Assembly: GCA_009695305.1 (NCBI GenBank)
Contig: SIBG01000002.1
Coordinates: forward strand, 1-64,000
DNA length: 64,000 bases
Source: Opitutus sp.
Lineage (GTDB): Bacteria > Verrucomicrobiota > Verrucomicrobiia > Opitutales > Opitutaceae
Direction: 5' to 3'
Shown: in pieces, positions 43,232-52,208 of the stretch
How positions within the stretch are numbered: the first letter of the stretch is position 1
How the letters are laid out: every line of letters starts with the position of its first letter
Notes under the pieces: model-generated
Told to the model about the DNA's origin: nothing
Seen by the model: only the letters and a program-made list of their open reading frames with translations
The model's database searches: none
Made by a program: the position numbers and the translations under genes

Positions 43232-43459
43232 CTACTTTCTGCCCCGCCAGCCGAAATAGATCAGCACCGCGCCGGCGAGCAGGAACCCGGCGTAGGTAAC
43301 GATGAATTCGCCGCGCGTGACGCCCAACGACTCCGCTTCGGCCGAATCGATCAGTTGCCAGGAGCCGATGAGGCCGACGATGCCGGACATCGCGGTGAGC
43401 GCGCCGGCGGCGATGAGCCCGAAGCTCAGGAACTTTTTCAGCCGCGGATCGAGGCTCAC
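43232..43459 (-). CDS. Small protein with two membrane segments
   Basis: A 75-residue protein from a GTG that overlaps the stop of the sugar isomerase gene (GTGA), so translation is probably coupled. Two hydrophobic helices (about residues 10-31 and 50-70) are joined by a short polar loop (DSAEAESLGVTRGE). The start and overlap are inferred; the longer same-frame reading antisense to nothing known has no family resemblance upstream. I recognise no family. An inner-membrane partner to the Tat-exported isomerase is possible. Confidence 0.55.
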   Translation of the reverse strand: MSLDPRLKKFLSFGLIAAGALTAMSGIVGLIGSWQLIDSAEAESLGVTRGEFIVTYAGFLLAGAVLIYFGWRGRK

Positions 43460-44370
43460 ACCGTGCAAATCTTCACGGCCGCCGCGAGTGAGGTGAGCGG
43501 ATCGCCGGCGGGCACGAATTCCTGCGCCATGAAGCCGCGAAAGCCGGTCGCCTTGATCGCCCGCGCGATCGCCGGGTAGTAGAGTTCCTGGGTCTCGTCG
43601 ATCTCGTGCCGGCCGGGATTGCCGCCGGTGTGATAGTGGGCCAGGTAAGCGTGATGATCCTGGATGTTGCGGATCACGTCGCCCTCCATGATCTGCATGT
43701 GATAAATATCGTAGAGGAGCTTGAATCGTTCGGAGCCGACCCGCTTGCAGAGCTCCACGCCCCAACCGGTGTGATCGCACATGTAGTCCGGGTGGTCCAC
43801 CTTGGAGTTGAGCAGCTCCATGCACAGCGTGACCTTGCTCTTCTCGGCGAGCGCCATGAGGCGCTTCAGGCCGACCGCGCAGTTTTCGAGTCCCTGCTGG
43901 TCGTCCATTTTCTCGCGAATGCCGGAAAAGCAGATGACGTTTTCAAATCCAGCGGCCGCGGTTTCGGCGATGCGTGTCGAATAGCGTTCGATCAAGGTGT
44001 CGTGGTGTTCGATGCGGTTAAACCCCTTCGTAATCCCGCCGACGGTTACGCCCTGCGGCGTCTTCCCGCTCCCCCCACTCACCATGGCGCAGGTGAGTCC
44101 GTATTTTTTTAGCGTCGGGAAATCCGCGGGAGGCAGCAGCTCGATGGAGGAGAGTCCGAGGTCCTTGGCCCCCTTGGCCAGATCTTCGAGTGTGATTTTG
44201 GGGTAGCACCATTTGCAGACGGAGTGGCGAAACGAATCTGAGGTTGGGGTCGGCATGGCGGGGATGGTGGCGGGTTTTTGTTCGGCCGCGCGCGCGCGGG
44301 CGAGGGTGGCGAGCGCGGCGGCGCCGGCGAAGGAGCGGAGGGCGGTGCGGCGGGTGATGGGGGAGGGCAT
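43456..44370 (-). CDS. TIM-barrel sugar isomerase/epimerase, hydroxypyruvate isomerase-like
   Basis: A 304-residue protein of the xylose isomerase-like TIM barrel (AP endonuclease 2) superfamily, closest in pattern to hydroxypyruvate isomerases. A Tat-type signal (ITRRTALRSFAGAAAL at residues 4-19) implies export. The barrel has SSIELLPPADFP, CMELLNSKVDHPDY (metal Glu), KLLYDIYHMQIMEGD and HTGGNPGRHEIDETQE. The ATG at 44370 is used because it places the Arg-Arg motif near the start. Exported members are common in PVC bacteria. The true substrate is unknown. Confidence 0.82.
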   Translation of the reverse strand: MPSPITRRTALRSFAGAAALATLARARAAEQKPATIPAMPTPTSDSFRHSVCKWCYPKITLEDLAKGAKDLGLSSIELLPPADFPTLKKYGLTCAMVSGGSGKTPQGVTVGGITKGFNRIEHHDTLIERYSTRIAETAAAGFENVICFSGIREKMDDQQGLENCAVGLKRLMALAEKSKVTLCMELLNSKVDHPDYMCDHTGWGVELCKRVGSERFKLLYDIYHMQIMEGDVIRNIQDHHAYLAHYHTGGNPGRHEIDETQELYYPAIARAIKATGFRGFMAQEFVPAGDPLTSLAAAVKICTV

Positions 44371-44462
44371 AAGAAGTGACGCGACGTTCGGCCGGTCGCG
44401 GCGGCATGGCAAGCGTCCATCGCATGGACCGTTCGACGCGCGGTGAAGGTGGGCCTGCCACG

Positions 44463-44499
44463 AAATAAAAAGCGCGGACGATGGTCCGCGCTTTTTTTG
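44463..44499. terminator. Bidirectional Rho-independent terminator
   Basis: A perfect 9-bp stem (agcgcggac at 44471-44479 with gtccgcgct at 44484-44492) has a T7 run on the right and an A-rich tract on the left. It ends the minus-strand fur-family gene before the isomerase. Confidence 0.88.
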
Positions 44500-44517
44500 T
44501 CCGGATGGAAAATTCGT

Positions 44518-45060
44518 TCAGCGTGCAGGCGCGGGAACCGCGGGCGCCGGACCCGCCACGCGTCCACTTCTCGCGGCCGGCGCCACGCCAAAAAATTCGA
44601 CGATGTGTCCCACATCGGTGAAGCCGCGGGCGCTGAGCTTGTCTTCGATCTCCCGGAGCGCCCGATTGAGCTCGGCGGAGGTCGCCGCGTCGAGTTCTTC
44701 GACCCGGTTGGTCTCCTTGCAGGCCACGTGATAGCGCGTGGGCTGGCCGAGGTTGATCTCGTAGAGCGCGGTGCCGTTGTGGAAAAACGCGCGGCGCACG
44801 AGCCCGATCTCTTCGAAGGCTGCCATGCAGCGGTAAACGGTCACGAGGTCGCAGGCGCCGCTGCCCAGATCGAGATGGAGTTGTTCGATGCTGACAGGCT
44901 GCGGCTGTTTACTGAGAGCCGCGAGAATGGCGAGGCGGGGCTGGGTGATACGGAGGCCCGCCGATTTGAGCTTCGCGGTCGCGAATTCAACCGGGGACAG
45001 CGCCTTGGCGCCGGGTTTACCGCCGACCAACGGATGATTGGTTTGAGTTGAGGCGATCAT
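44518..45060 (-). CDS. Fur-family metal-dependent regulator
   Basis: A 180-residue protein with the Fur winged helix (residues about 28-95, including RITQPRLAILAAL and CDLVTVYRCMAAFEEIGLV). The dimerisation domain holds YEINLGQPTRYHVACKETNRVEEL. The structural CxxC that binds zinc in most Fur proteins is missing here (Cys-Lys-Glu-Thr replaces Cys-x-x-Cys), and the second Cys pair is absent too. The C-terminus is an Ala/Pro tail. It may sense iron, zinc or another signal; the subtype cannot be told. It is divergent from the Minf_1886-type gene. Confidence 0.85.
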   Translation of the reverse strand: MIASTQTNHPLVGGKPGAKALSPVEFATAKLKSAGLRITQPRLAILAALSKQPQPVSIEQLHLDLGSGACDLVTVYRCMAAFEEIGLVRRAFFHNGTALYEINLGQPTRYHVACKETNRVEELDAATSAELNRALREIEDKLSARGFTDVGHIVEFFGVAPAARSGRVAGPAPAVPAPAR

Positions 45061-45110
45061 GTTTTACAGGAATGTGACAAGGGAATTGGCTTTTGCCAGT
45101 TAATAGTAAT

Positions 45111-45126
45111 TAGGCATTTCTGCCTA
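45111..45126. promoter_or_regulatory. Short inverted repeat in the fur divergent gap
   Basis: TAGGCA-TTTC-TGCCTA is a 6-bp perfect inverted repeat centred 58 bases from the Fur-family start, near an AT-rich stretch (gttaatagtaatta). It could be an operator for the regulator on either side. It does not match a classical Fur box. Confidence 0.35.
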
Positions 45127-45194
45127 GGTAGGACGAAGTCCGTTCGAGAAGGTTGCGTGCCACCGCGCGTTGTGCCAACGTCCGCGCCCCCATC

Positions 45195-45638
45195 ATGCCT
45201 GACCAGGATTTTTCCGAGATTGTCACCCTCATCTGCAAGGAAGACCCGCGATTCGACCGCAAGGCCTACGACTTCGTGCGCCTCGGGCTCGACCACTCGG
45301 TGAAAGAACTGCGCAAGAAGGACGCCACCCGCGCCGAGCGTTCGCGTCATGTCAGCGGCCCGGAATTGCTCGATGGCCTCCGGATTTACGCGCTCGACCA
45401 GTTCGGTCCCCTGACCAAGACCGTCCTCAACGCCTGGGGCGTGCGCCGCTGCCGCGACTTTGGCGACATCGTCTTCAACCTGATCGAATACAACGTCTTT
45501 TCCAAAACCGACAGCGACCGCCGCGAGGATTTTTCCGATATCTACGATTTCGACGGGGCGTTCGTGAAACCCTTTCAGCCGGCCAAGCGCCCCGGGAAAT
45601 CCGGGCCATCCGCCACCGAGGCCTTCGGCGCCGCCTGA
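45195..45638 (+). CDS. Minf_1886-type protein, Verrucomicrobia/Planctomycetes-restricted family
   Basis: A 147-residue protein of the conserved family known from Methylacidiphilum (Minf_1886) and annotated as limited to Verrucomicrobia and Planctomycetes. Hallmarks are FDRKAYDFVRLGLDHSVKE, RHVSGPELLDGLRIYALDQFG and VLNAWGVRRCRDFGDIVFNLIE. The function is unknown. It is one of the best clues to the host group. The ATG at 45195 gives the family's usual start. It precedes the M16 peptidase by 51 bases. Confidence 0.85.
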   Translation: MPDQDFSEIVTLICKEDPRFDRKAYDFVRLGLDHSVKELRKKDATRAERSRHVSGPELLDGLRIYALDQFGPLTKTVLNAWGVRRCRDFGDIVFNLIEYNVFSKTDSDRREDFSDIYDFDGAFVKPFQPAKRPGKSGPSATEAFGAA

Positions 45639-45689
45639 GCAGTCCGCTCGCCGCAACGAGCCGCCGTTCGCTGACGCCTGCCATCTTTC

Positions 45690-48263
45690 ATGTCCAAATT
45701 GTCCTCCGCCGCCGCCGACCTCCGCCTGCTCACGCTGTTCTGGAGCGAGCCCGTCGTGCGCCACGTCCTGCCCAACGGCCTGACGCTCGTCCTCAAACCG
45801 GACCGCTCCGCCGCCCTCGCTTCCGTGCAGGTCTGGGTGAAGACCGGCAGCATCCACGAGGGAGCGCACCTTGGCGCCGGCCTTTCGCACTACGTCGAGC
45901 ATATGCTCTTCAAGGGCACCGCGCGTCGCGCTGGCCGCGAAATTTCCGCGACCGTCCAGGCCCACGGTGGCTACATCAACGCCTACACGACCTTCGACCG
46001 CACCGTCTATTACATCGATCTTCCCAGCGAGCACACCGCCGTGGCCATCGATCTCCTGGCGGACGCCGTGCTCCACTCCACGCTGCCCGCCGACGAAGCC
46101 GCGAAGGAAAAAGATGTCATCCTGCGGGAAATCGCGATGACCAAGGACGACCCGGACAACCGGCTTTGGGACGCGCTCTTCTCAACGGTGTTTCGGGAGC
46201 ACCCCTATCGTCAGCCGGTCATCGGCCATCGCGAGGTGTTCTCCACCGTCACCCACGAAGAGCTCACGGCTTACTATCGCGCCCGCTACGTGCCCAACAA
46301 TCTCGTCGTTGTCATCGTCGGCGACATCGACCTCCCGGCCACGCGCGCCGCGGTCGAGCAGCATTTCGGCGCCTCGCCCCGCGCGCGCCTCGCCCCGGTC
46401 CTCGTCCCGGCCGAGCCACTCCAACTGGCCGCGCGTGCCGAGCATCGCTTCGAGGACGTCGAGCTCACTCGCGCGGCGCTGGTGTGGCCCATTCCCGGTC
46501 TCGCGCACGCCGACGCGCCCGTGCTCGATCTCCTCGCCACCGTCCTCGGCCACGGCGACAGCTCAGTGCTGTGGCAGGACATTCGCGAAAAAGCCGGTCT
46601 CGTCCACTCGGTCGACTCTTCCGCGTGGAATCCCGGCACGACCGGTCTTTTCTGCATTTCCTTCACGAGTGACGCCGCGAAACGCGAGGCCGCCGTCGCC
46701 GCCATCACCCGCACTCTCGCCCAATGCGCCGCGCGTGATTTCACCGCCGCCCAACTGCGGAAAGCCCTCCGCCAGCTGGTCGTCGGCGAGATCAACACCC
46801 GCCAGACGATGAGCGGCCAGGCCTCGCGCCTCGGTGCCGCCGAGGTCGTGGTCGGCGACCTCGATTATAGCCGCGCCTATTTTGAAAGTCTCCGCGGTCT
46901 CACGCCGGCCGACCTGCGCCGCGCGTTGAAGGCCTATCTCGTGCCGGAGCGCCTGACGTCGATTTCGCTGAACCCCGCGAAGGCGGACACCCAGCAGGCG
47001 GCCATCCTCCCGTCGCCGGTCGCCACGCCGGACTTTTCCGAAATCCAGCTGCCCAACGGCGCGCGCCTGCTCCTCCAACGCGACTCGCACCTGCCGAATC
47101 TTCACCTGCGCCTCATGGTTACCGGTGGCCCGCTGTTCGAGCCGGCCGGGAAACGCGGCGCCACCGGTCTCCTGGCGACGATGCTCGCCAAGGACACCCG
47201 CCACCGCAGCGCGGCGGCCGTCGCGCAATCGATCGAGGAGGTGGGCGGCTCGTTCTATCCCTTCTCCGGCAATAACAGCCTCGGCCTCGGCGCCGAGGTG
47301 CTGCCGCCTGATTTCGATCGCGCGCTCGCCGTGCTCGCCGATGCCACCCTCGCGCCCGCCTTCAAGCCCGCGACCCTCGCGCTCGAACGCGATGCCCAGC
47401 TGGCCGCCTTGCAGGAGGACGCCGACGATGTGGTCACGCTGGCCCGGAAAATTCTCCGCCAGAAATTCTTTGGCTCGCATCCGCTCGCCCTCGACGTCAA
47501 CGGCGACGAGGCCGGCGTCAAATCGCTGACCGCCGCCGATCTTGCCGCGCTGCACCGCCGCCTTTTCGTCGCGCCCAACGTCGTCCTCGCCGTCGCCGGC
47601 GACTTCGATCCGGTCCGGCTCACGCCGAAGCTCAAGGCCTTTCTCGCCAAACTCACCCACGGCCCGGCGCCGAAAGCGGGGTCGGGGTTGGACCGGCCGC
47701 ACCGCCTGCCCGCGAATGCGGGCGATTTCGTCGAGACCCAAAAACGCGAGCAGGCGGTCGTCCTCCAGGCGTTCCCTGGCCCGCGGGCCCACGCGCCGGA
47801 TTTTTACGTCAGCGAAGTGGCCGATGAACTATTCAGCGGCATGGCCTCGCGCCTGTTCGAACGGGTGCGCGAGGAAAAGGGCCTCGCCTATTTCGTCCGC
47901 TCCGGGCGCATCATCGGCCTCGATGCCGGCATGTTTTATTTCATGGCCGGCACCCAGCCTGGTCGCGAAGCCGAGGTCCTGGCCGAGATCGACGCGGAGA
48001 TCGCGCGGGTGCAGGCCGGTGGCGTCGAGGCGGTCGAGCTCACCCGTTGCCAGGCGCGCCTCAAAGCCGGCCGCCGCCAGTCGATGCAGACCAACTCGGC
48101 CCGCGCGATGAACGCCGGCCTCAACGCCCTCCAGGGCCAGCCGATCAACGACTGGAAAAACTACGATGGGCGCATCGAGGCCGTCAGCCTCTCCGATCTC
48201 GCCACTTTTGCGTCGCGCCACTTCACCCGCGCCCAGCGCACGCAGCTCGTGGTCCGGCCGTGA
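45690..48263 (+). CDS. M16-family zinc peptidase with two M16 halves
   Basis: An 857-residue peptidase of the pitrilysin/processing-peptidase family. The first half has the inverted zinc site HYVEH (His67, Glu70, His71) and Glu147, 76 residues later, as expected. The second half (from about residue 445) is M16-like but lacks the zinc motif and serves as a structural lid. No signal peptide is obvious at the start, so the location is uncertain. The stop overlaps the DUF3445 start (GTGA), which suggests translational coupling. Confidence 0.93.
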   Translation: MSKLSSAAADLRLLTLFWSEPVVRHVLPNGLTLVLKPDRSAALASVQVWVKTGSIHEGAHLGAGLSHYVEHMLFKGTARRAGREISATVQAHGGYINAYTTFDRTVYYIDLPSEHTAVAIDLLADAVLHSTLPADEAAKEKDVILREIAMTKDDPDNRLWDALFSTVFREHPYRQPVIGHREVFSTVTHEELTAYYRARYVPNNLVVVIVGDIDLPATRAAVEQHFGASPRARLAPVLVPAEPLQLAARAEHRFEDVELTRAALVWPIPGLAHADAPVLDLLATVLGHGDSSVLWQDIREKAGLVHSVDSSAWNPGTTGLFCISFTSDAAKREAAVAAITRTLAQCAARDFTAAQLRKALRQLVVGEINTRQTMSGQASRLGAAEVVVGDLDYSRAYFESLRGLTPADLRRALKAYLVPERLTSISLNPAKADTQQAAILPSPVATPDFSEIQLPNGARLLLQRDSHLPNLHLRLMVTGGPLFEPAGKRGATGLLATMLAKDTRHRSAAAVAQSIEEVGGSFYPFSGNNSLGLGAEVLPPDFDRALAVLADATLAPAFKPATLALERDAQLAALQEDADDVVTLARKILRQKFFGSHPLALDVNGDEAGVKSLTAADLAALHRRLFVAPNVVLAVAGDFDPVRLTPKLKAFLAKLTHGPAPKAGSGLDRPHRLPANAGDFVETQKREQAVVLQAFPGPRAHAPDFYVSEVADELFSGMASRLFERVREEKGLAYFVRSGRIIGLDAGMFYFMAGTQPGREAEVLAEIDAEIARVQAGGVEAVELTRCQARLKAGRRQSMQTNSARAMNAGLNALQGQPINDWKNYDGRIEAVSLSDLATFASRHFTRAQRTQLVVRP

Positions 48264-49042
48264 CCCCGCTCGCCGAACTTTTCCCGGACGGAGACTATCG
48301 CTTCCAGCTGGCGATGCGGCGCGGCGAACCGCGCGAGTTTTTCCAGCCGCAGGACGCCACCGGCCGCGTGCTGGCGGAACGTGCCCGCTGGCTCGCCGCC
48401 GAGCCGGCGCGCCACGCCGCCTTGCGGCCGGAGGGTGAGCCGCTGTTGGCGGAGTTCGCCGAACTTTGTGCGGGATGGAAACTCACCACTGAAAAAACGC
48501 TCCTCGGCCTCGGCGCCGCCCTTGAGCCGGATTTCCTGCTGCTCTCGCCCGACGCCACCGGCGCGTTTTGCCTGCGCGGCGGTGCGCTCTGCTTTCCGAC
48601 CGGCTGGGCGCTGGCGGAAAAAATCGGCCACCCGCTCGACTTCATCCATGGTGCGGTGCCCGGTCTCAACGCGGCGCTGGCCTCGCCGATCCACCAGTTC
48701 CTCGCGAGATTGAAACCCAGCACCGCGTTTCTCCGCGACAACTGGGGCCTGACCGCGACGGACGAGCTCAATCTCCACCCCGCGCGCAAGTTGCCGCCGC
48801 CGGATCTGCCGACCGGACCGGACCGGCTTTGGCTGCGCGTGGAACATCAGGCACTGGTTGCACTTCCCCATTCTGGTGGAGTGGTTTTCGGCCTGCGCAT
48901 CGCCTTGCACCGGCTCGATCACGTCGCTCGCGATCCGGCTGCCGCGGCAGGGCTGCGTCGGGCGCTGGCTACAATGCCGGCTGATGTTGCTGTTTATAAA
49001 CGACTTGAAATGGTTAGAGCCCTCGTGATCTCTTGGTTGTGA
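48260..49042 (+). CDS. DUF3445 protein, heme-dependent oxidative N-demethylase-like
   Basis: A 260-residue protein that starts at a GTG overlapping the M16 stop. It matches DUF3445, the family of heme-dependent oxidative N-demethylase alpha subunits. Visible marks are GALCFPTGWALAEKIGHPLD, IHGAVPGLN, FLRDNWGLTA and LRVEHQALVALPHSGGVVF. Members bind heme and can act on methylated amines. The other subunits are not seen in the window. The function in this organism is inferred from the family only. Confidence 0.78.
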   Translation: MTPLAELFPDGDYRFQLAMRRGEPREFFQPQDATGRVLAERARWLAAEPARHAALRPEGEPLLAEFAELCAGWKLTTEKTLLGLGAALEPDFLLLSPDATGAFCLRGGALCFPTGWALAEKIGHPLDFIHGAVPGLNAALASPIHQFLARLKPSTAFLRDNWGLTATDELNLHPARKLPPPDLPTGPDRLWLRVEHQALVALPHSGGVVFGLRIALHRLDHVARDPAAAAGLRRALATMPADVAVYKRLEMVRALVISWL

Positions 49043-49091
49043 AAATCATGCTGGATTTCTCCCGGTGCCTGCGATTGTGTCTGCCCGCCCT

Positions 49092-49355
49092 ATGAAAAAA
49101 CTATCCTCCAAAATCACCTTGCTCGCCAGCGTCCTCGCTGTCGCTTGCATGTTTACTGTTCCGGCTGTCCGCGCTGCGGATGAAGCCACGAAAGCCGAAA
49201 AGAAGGCCAAACGCGATGCCGACAACCTGAAGAAGTATGATGCCAACAAAGATGGCAAACTCGACGAGAAGGAGACGGCCGCGATGAAGGCCGACCAAGA
49301 CAAGATGAAGGCCGAGAAAGATGCCAAGAAGAAGGCGGCCGACGAGAAGAAGTAA
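49092..49355 (+). CDS. Small secreted EF-hand-like protein
   Basis: An 87-residue protein with a signal peptide (residues about 1-29, ending VRAAD). A single EF-hand loop DANKDGKLDEKE (Asp, Asn, Asp, Gly, Leu, Asp, Glu at the calcium positions) lies at about residues 50-61. Lys/Glu/Ala-rich helices surround it. It may bind calcium in the periplasm or outside the cell. A similar small protein is common in PVC genomes. A terminator follows the gene. Confidence 0.75.
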   Translation: MKKLSSKITLLASVLAVACMFTVPAVRAADEATKAEKKAKRDADNLKKYDANKDGKLDEKETAAMKADQDKMKAEKDAKKKAADEKK

Positions 49356-49379
49356 CCTGCTCCAAATTTGGATTTTCCC

Positions 49380-49409
49380 AGCCCCGGCCATTTGCGCCGG
49401 GGCTTTTTG
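49380..49409 (+). terminator. Rho-independent terminator after the EF-hand gene
   Basis: An 8-9 bp stem (agccccggc at 49380-49388 with gccggggct at 49396-49404), a short loop and a T5 run 25 bases after the stop. Confidence 0.9.
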
Positions 49410-49470
49410 TTGGCCGGCACCGGCTCATACCAACGTCTCGCCGGTTTTTGACTTTTGGGTGGCAGCGCAG

Positions 49471-49534
49471 GTAGGGCCGAACCACTGGGCCGGCCGCGAA
49501 TGTGCTGACGGCGCGCCCAGCAGTCGCGCCCTAC
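49471..49534. repeat. Intergenic GTAGGGC/GCCCTAC inverted-repeat element, copy B
   Basis: The unit begins gtagggccgaaccactgggc and ends gcgcgcccagcagtcgcgccctac. It fills the gap between the convergent EF-hand and nadK genes. Ends match copies at 13282 and 52114. Confidence 0.65.
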
Positions 49535-49579
49535 CCGTTAAATCCATCCAAACAGTCCAAAAACAACGGGACGTTGGGA

Positions 49580-50422
49580 TCAGCCGCGTTTCTCCGCGAA
49601 CCCGCCGCTCCATTTCAGTTTCTCGCGGACGACAGCAAAATGCGAATGGTCGAGGCGCTGCGCGAGGGGGAGGCGGAGTTTTGCGATCGTGATCGCGACG
49701 GGCGAACGCGTGCCGACCTTGAGATTACGCTGGCCGTCCATCGCCACCAGCAGTCGCGACTCAGCAGAGCGGTTGAAGACCCGCAGGCGCACGTGGTCGC
49801 GGAAGATGATGGAGCGGTTGCTGAGCGTGTGCGGGCAGATCGGGGTCATCGCGATCACCGGCGCGGTGGGATGCAGCAGCGGGCCGCCGGCGGAGAGGTT
49901 GTAGGCGGTCGAGCCCGTCGGCGTGGAAAAGATCAGGCCGTCGCAGGTGTAGTCGGTGACGAGTTCGCCATCGGCCACCACCTCGAGGTGCACCAGCCGG
50001 GAGTTGATCTCATCCTTGATGAGCACGTCGTTGAGCGCGAGGTCGTGGTCGCCCGGACCGGTCGAACAGTCGAGCATGGCGCGGTGCTCGACGCGAAATG
50101 CCCCCCCGAGCAGCGCGGCAAACTGCGCGCGCGCCTCGTCGGCCGAAAACGTCGTGAGGAAACCGAGACTGCCCCGGTTCACGCCGATGATCGGCACCTG
50201 GGCGCGGGCCGACTCGCGCGCGACGCCGAGGAGGGTGCCGTCGCCACCGATCACGCAGCACGCATCCCAGCCGCGCAGCCAGCCGGTCGGCAGGCGAAAA
50301 CGCGAGGTCCGCTTCAGCTTCACCCCGGCCCGCCGCGCCACCGCAATCAGCTCGCGGGCGAGGGTGGAGGCGCCGGCCTTTTCCTCGTTCACGACGAAGG
50401 CAAGTTTGCGGATGGGCTTCAT
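49580..50422 (-). CDS. nadK: NAD kinase
   Basis: NadK phosphorylates NAD to NADP. The 280-residue product has the catalytic GGDGTLL (residues 59-65), the NE/D site at ALNDVLIK and the TPTGSTAY motif. Length is normal. Its start overlaps the tlyA stop as ATGA, and tlyA overlaps the mutM-like gene the same way, so mutM-tlyA-nadK form one translationally coupled unit. The nadK-tlyA pairing is frequent in bacteria. Confidence 0.96.
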   Translation of the reverse strand: MKPIRKLAFVVNEEKAGASTLARELIAVARRAGVKLKRTSRFRLPTGWLRGWDACCVIGGDGTLLGVARESARAQVPIIGVNRGSLGFLTTFSADEARAQFAALLGGAFRVEHRAMLDCSTGPGDHDLALNDVLIKDEINSRLVHLEVVADGELVTDYTCDGLIFSTPTGSTAYNLSAGGPLLHPTAPVIAMTPICPHTLSNRSIIFRDHVRLRVFNRSAESRLLVAMDGQRNLKVGTRSPVAITIAKLRLPLAQRLDHSHFAVVREKLKWSGGFAEKRG

Positions 50423-51195
50423 GGGTGATGGGCAGCGTGGGCGGGTTCCTTGCAGAGTCCGAGCAGAAATTCGCGGTTGCCGTCCGCCCCCGTGATCGGC
50501 GAGTCGATGGTGCCGACAAGTTTTGCGCCTGGCAGCTCCCGCAGCGCGAAGTCGCGGACGCCGGCGAGGGCCGCGGCCTGCACCGCGGCATCACGAATGA
50601 CGCCGCGGCCCTTGTCCGCCGCCGCCTTGCCCGCCTCGAACTGCGGCTTCACGAGCGCGACCAGCGTGCCGCCGTCGCGCAGCAGCGGCCAGACGGCGGG
50701 GAGCACGCTCTTGAGTGAGATGAACGAGAGGTCCATCACGACCGCATCGAAGTCGCGGCGCGGCAGATCGGCGGGCGTCAGATGGCGGGCATTGATTTTT
50801 TCGAAATTGGTCACGCGCGGATCGGTGAGGAGCTTCGCGTGCAACTGCGCGCGGCCGACGTCCACGCACACGACGTCCGCCGCGCCCGCCTGCAGGACGC
50901 AGTCGGTAAACCCGCCGGTCGACGCGCCCACGTCGAGCACGTGGGCGCCGCGGAGGTCGAGCGCGAATTTTTCAATTGCGGCGACGAGTTTCTCCCCGCC
51001 CCGGCTGACGAAGCGCGGTGGTCGGTCCACGGCGAGCGCGAGATCGCTGGGAAATTCCTTGCCGGGTTTGTCGAGCCGCTCGGTGCCGTGCCGCACGCGG
51101 CCGCTCATGATCAGGGCCTTGGCCTGCGCGCGCGTGGGCGCGAGACCGCGGGCGACGAGCAACTCGTCGAGGCGAAGTTTTTTTGGCGCGGTCAT
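50419..51195 (-). CDS. tlyA: TlyA-family rRNA methyltransferase / S4-domain protein
   Basis: A 258-residue protein with an S4 RNA-binding domain (residues about 5-60, [19 protein letters not shown]) and an FtsJ-like methyltransferase domain with the SAM motif [15 protein letters not shown]. TlyA 2'-O-methylates rRNA in some bacteria and is known from mycobacteria. The ATG at 51195 is preferred because an upstream extension has no homology. It is coupled to mutM and nadK by 4-base overlaps. Confidence 0.93.
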   Translation of the reverse strand: MTAPKKLRLDELLVARGLAPTRAQAKALIMSGRVRHGTERLDKPGKEFPSDLALAVDRPPRFVSRGGEKLVAAIEKFALDLRGAHVLDVGASTGGFTDCVLQAGAADVVCVDVGRAQLHAKLLTDPRVTNFEKINARHLTPADLPRRDFDAVVMDLSFISLKSVLPAVWPLLRDGGTLVALVKPQFEAGKAAADKGRGVIRDAAVQAAALAGVRDFALRELPGAKLVGTIDSPITGADGNREFLLGLCKEPAHAAHHP

Positions 51196-52103
51196 CGCGA
51201 GGCAGGGCGTCGGTCGGGCTGACGCCGTTTTTCCGTCGAGGCGGAGGCCGGCGTCTGCCAGCCAGACGCCCGCCGACCGCTTAACTTCTGCCGCGCCGGC
51301 GACCAGCATGTCGTGCGCCCGCCGACCTCGGCGCGCACCAGTGGTCGGTTCGTTTTCGGGCAGCGCCCGCCGTCGGCCCAGCGGTGCCAGAAGAGCCACG
51401 TGCGGGGAATGTTGGCGTTAAGGTCGGGTGGCAGTGAGTTGCGCCGGCCGGCGATCGTGTTGAACGCGAGCTGGCACACGCGCCGGCTCTCGCGCCAGAG
51501 CGTGCGCCCCTCGGCGGGCGTGAGCGAGCCGGCCAGGCGCTGCGGATGAATCGCGGCGCGCCACAGAATTTCGTCGGCCATCCAGTTGCCGATGCCGGGA
51601 AACCGCTCCTGCATCAGCAGCACGGCCTTGAGCGGTGCGCGGGCGCGGCGGCGGAGAAACGCCGCGACAGCCTCCGCGGTAAACGCGTCCGACAGGATCG
51701 CGGGCGCGATCTTCGTCCACCACGCGGGCGGCTCCGCCCCGCGATGAAACTGCACGCGGCCGAACATCCGCGGATCGGTGAAAACGAGCGCCTGCTGCCT
51801 GGTCGCGAGCACCAGATGATCGTGCTTTTTCGGCTCGTAGCCGGATGGCTCGGCGCGCAGTTCGCCACTCATGCCGAGGTGGATGCCGAGCCAGGCGTCG
51901 CCGCCGAAACGAAAGAGCATTTGCTTCGCGCGGGCTTCGGAAGCGAGCAGGCGCGCGCCGTTCACGGCGCGGCGAAGCGCGACGACATCGGTGCCACGAA
52001 AAATCTTCGCGCGATCATGCACGCGCACGGCGGCAATCTTGCGGCCGCGGGCGGCGAGATCCCAGCGCTTGCGGAAAAATTCCACTTCGGCGAGTTCAGG
52101 CAT
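51192..52103 (-). CDS. mutM: Formamidopyrimidine-DNA glycosylase-like protein with degenerate zinc finger
   Basis: A 303-residue Fpg/Nei-type base-excision glycosylase. The start [11 protein letters not shown] carries the catalytic Pro2 and Glu3, and [20 protein letters not shown] is the helix-two-turn-helix region. The C-terminal zinc-finger region ([19 protein letters not shown]) has only two of the four Cys, a zincless-type variant. An extra Arg/Pro-rich tail follows. It overlaps tlyA by four bases. It probably removes oxidised bases; specificity between Fpg and Nei is not clear. Confidence 0.88.
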   Translation of the reverse strand: MPELAEVEFFRKRWDLAARGRKIAAVRVHDRAKIFRGTDVVALRRAVNGARLLASEARAKQMLFRFGGDAWLGIHLGMSGELRAEPSGYEPKKHDHLVLATRQQALVFTDPRMFGRVQFHRGAEPPAWWTKIAPAILSDAFTAEAVAAFLRRRARAPLKAVLLMQERFPGIGNWMADEILWRAAIHPQRLAGSLTPAEGRTLWRESRRVCQLAFNTIAGRRNSLPPDLNANIPRTWLFWHRWADGGRCPKTNRPLVRAEVGGRTTCWSPARQKLSGRRASGWQTPASASTEKRRQPDRRPASR

Positions 52104-52113
52104 GGAGCGGAGA

Positions 52114-52176
52114 GTAGGGCGGGGTCTGTGACCCGCCCCTTCGTGCGAACGAGGGCAGGTCAGAGACCTGCCCTAC
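52114..52176. repeat. Intergenic GTAGGGC/GCCCTAC inverted-repeat element, copy C
   Basis: A double hairpin: gggcggggtctgtgacccgccc near the left end and gggcaggtcagagacctgccc near the right (9-bp stems). The unit opens with gtagggc and closes with gccctac. It lies between the mutM-like and amidohydrolase genes. Confidence 0.7.
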
Positions 52177-52208
52177 TTTAGAGCGACCGCAGCGTGAGTC
52201 GGATTCGT

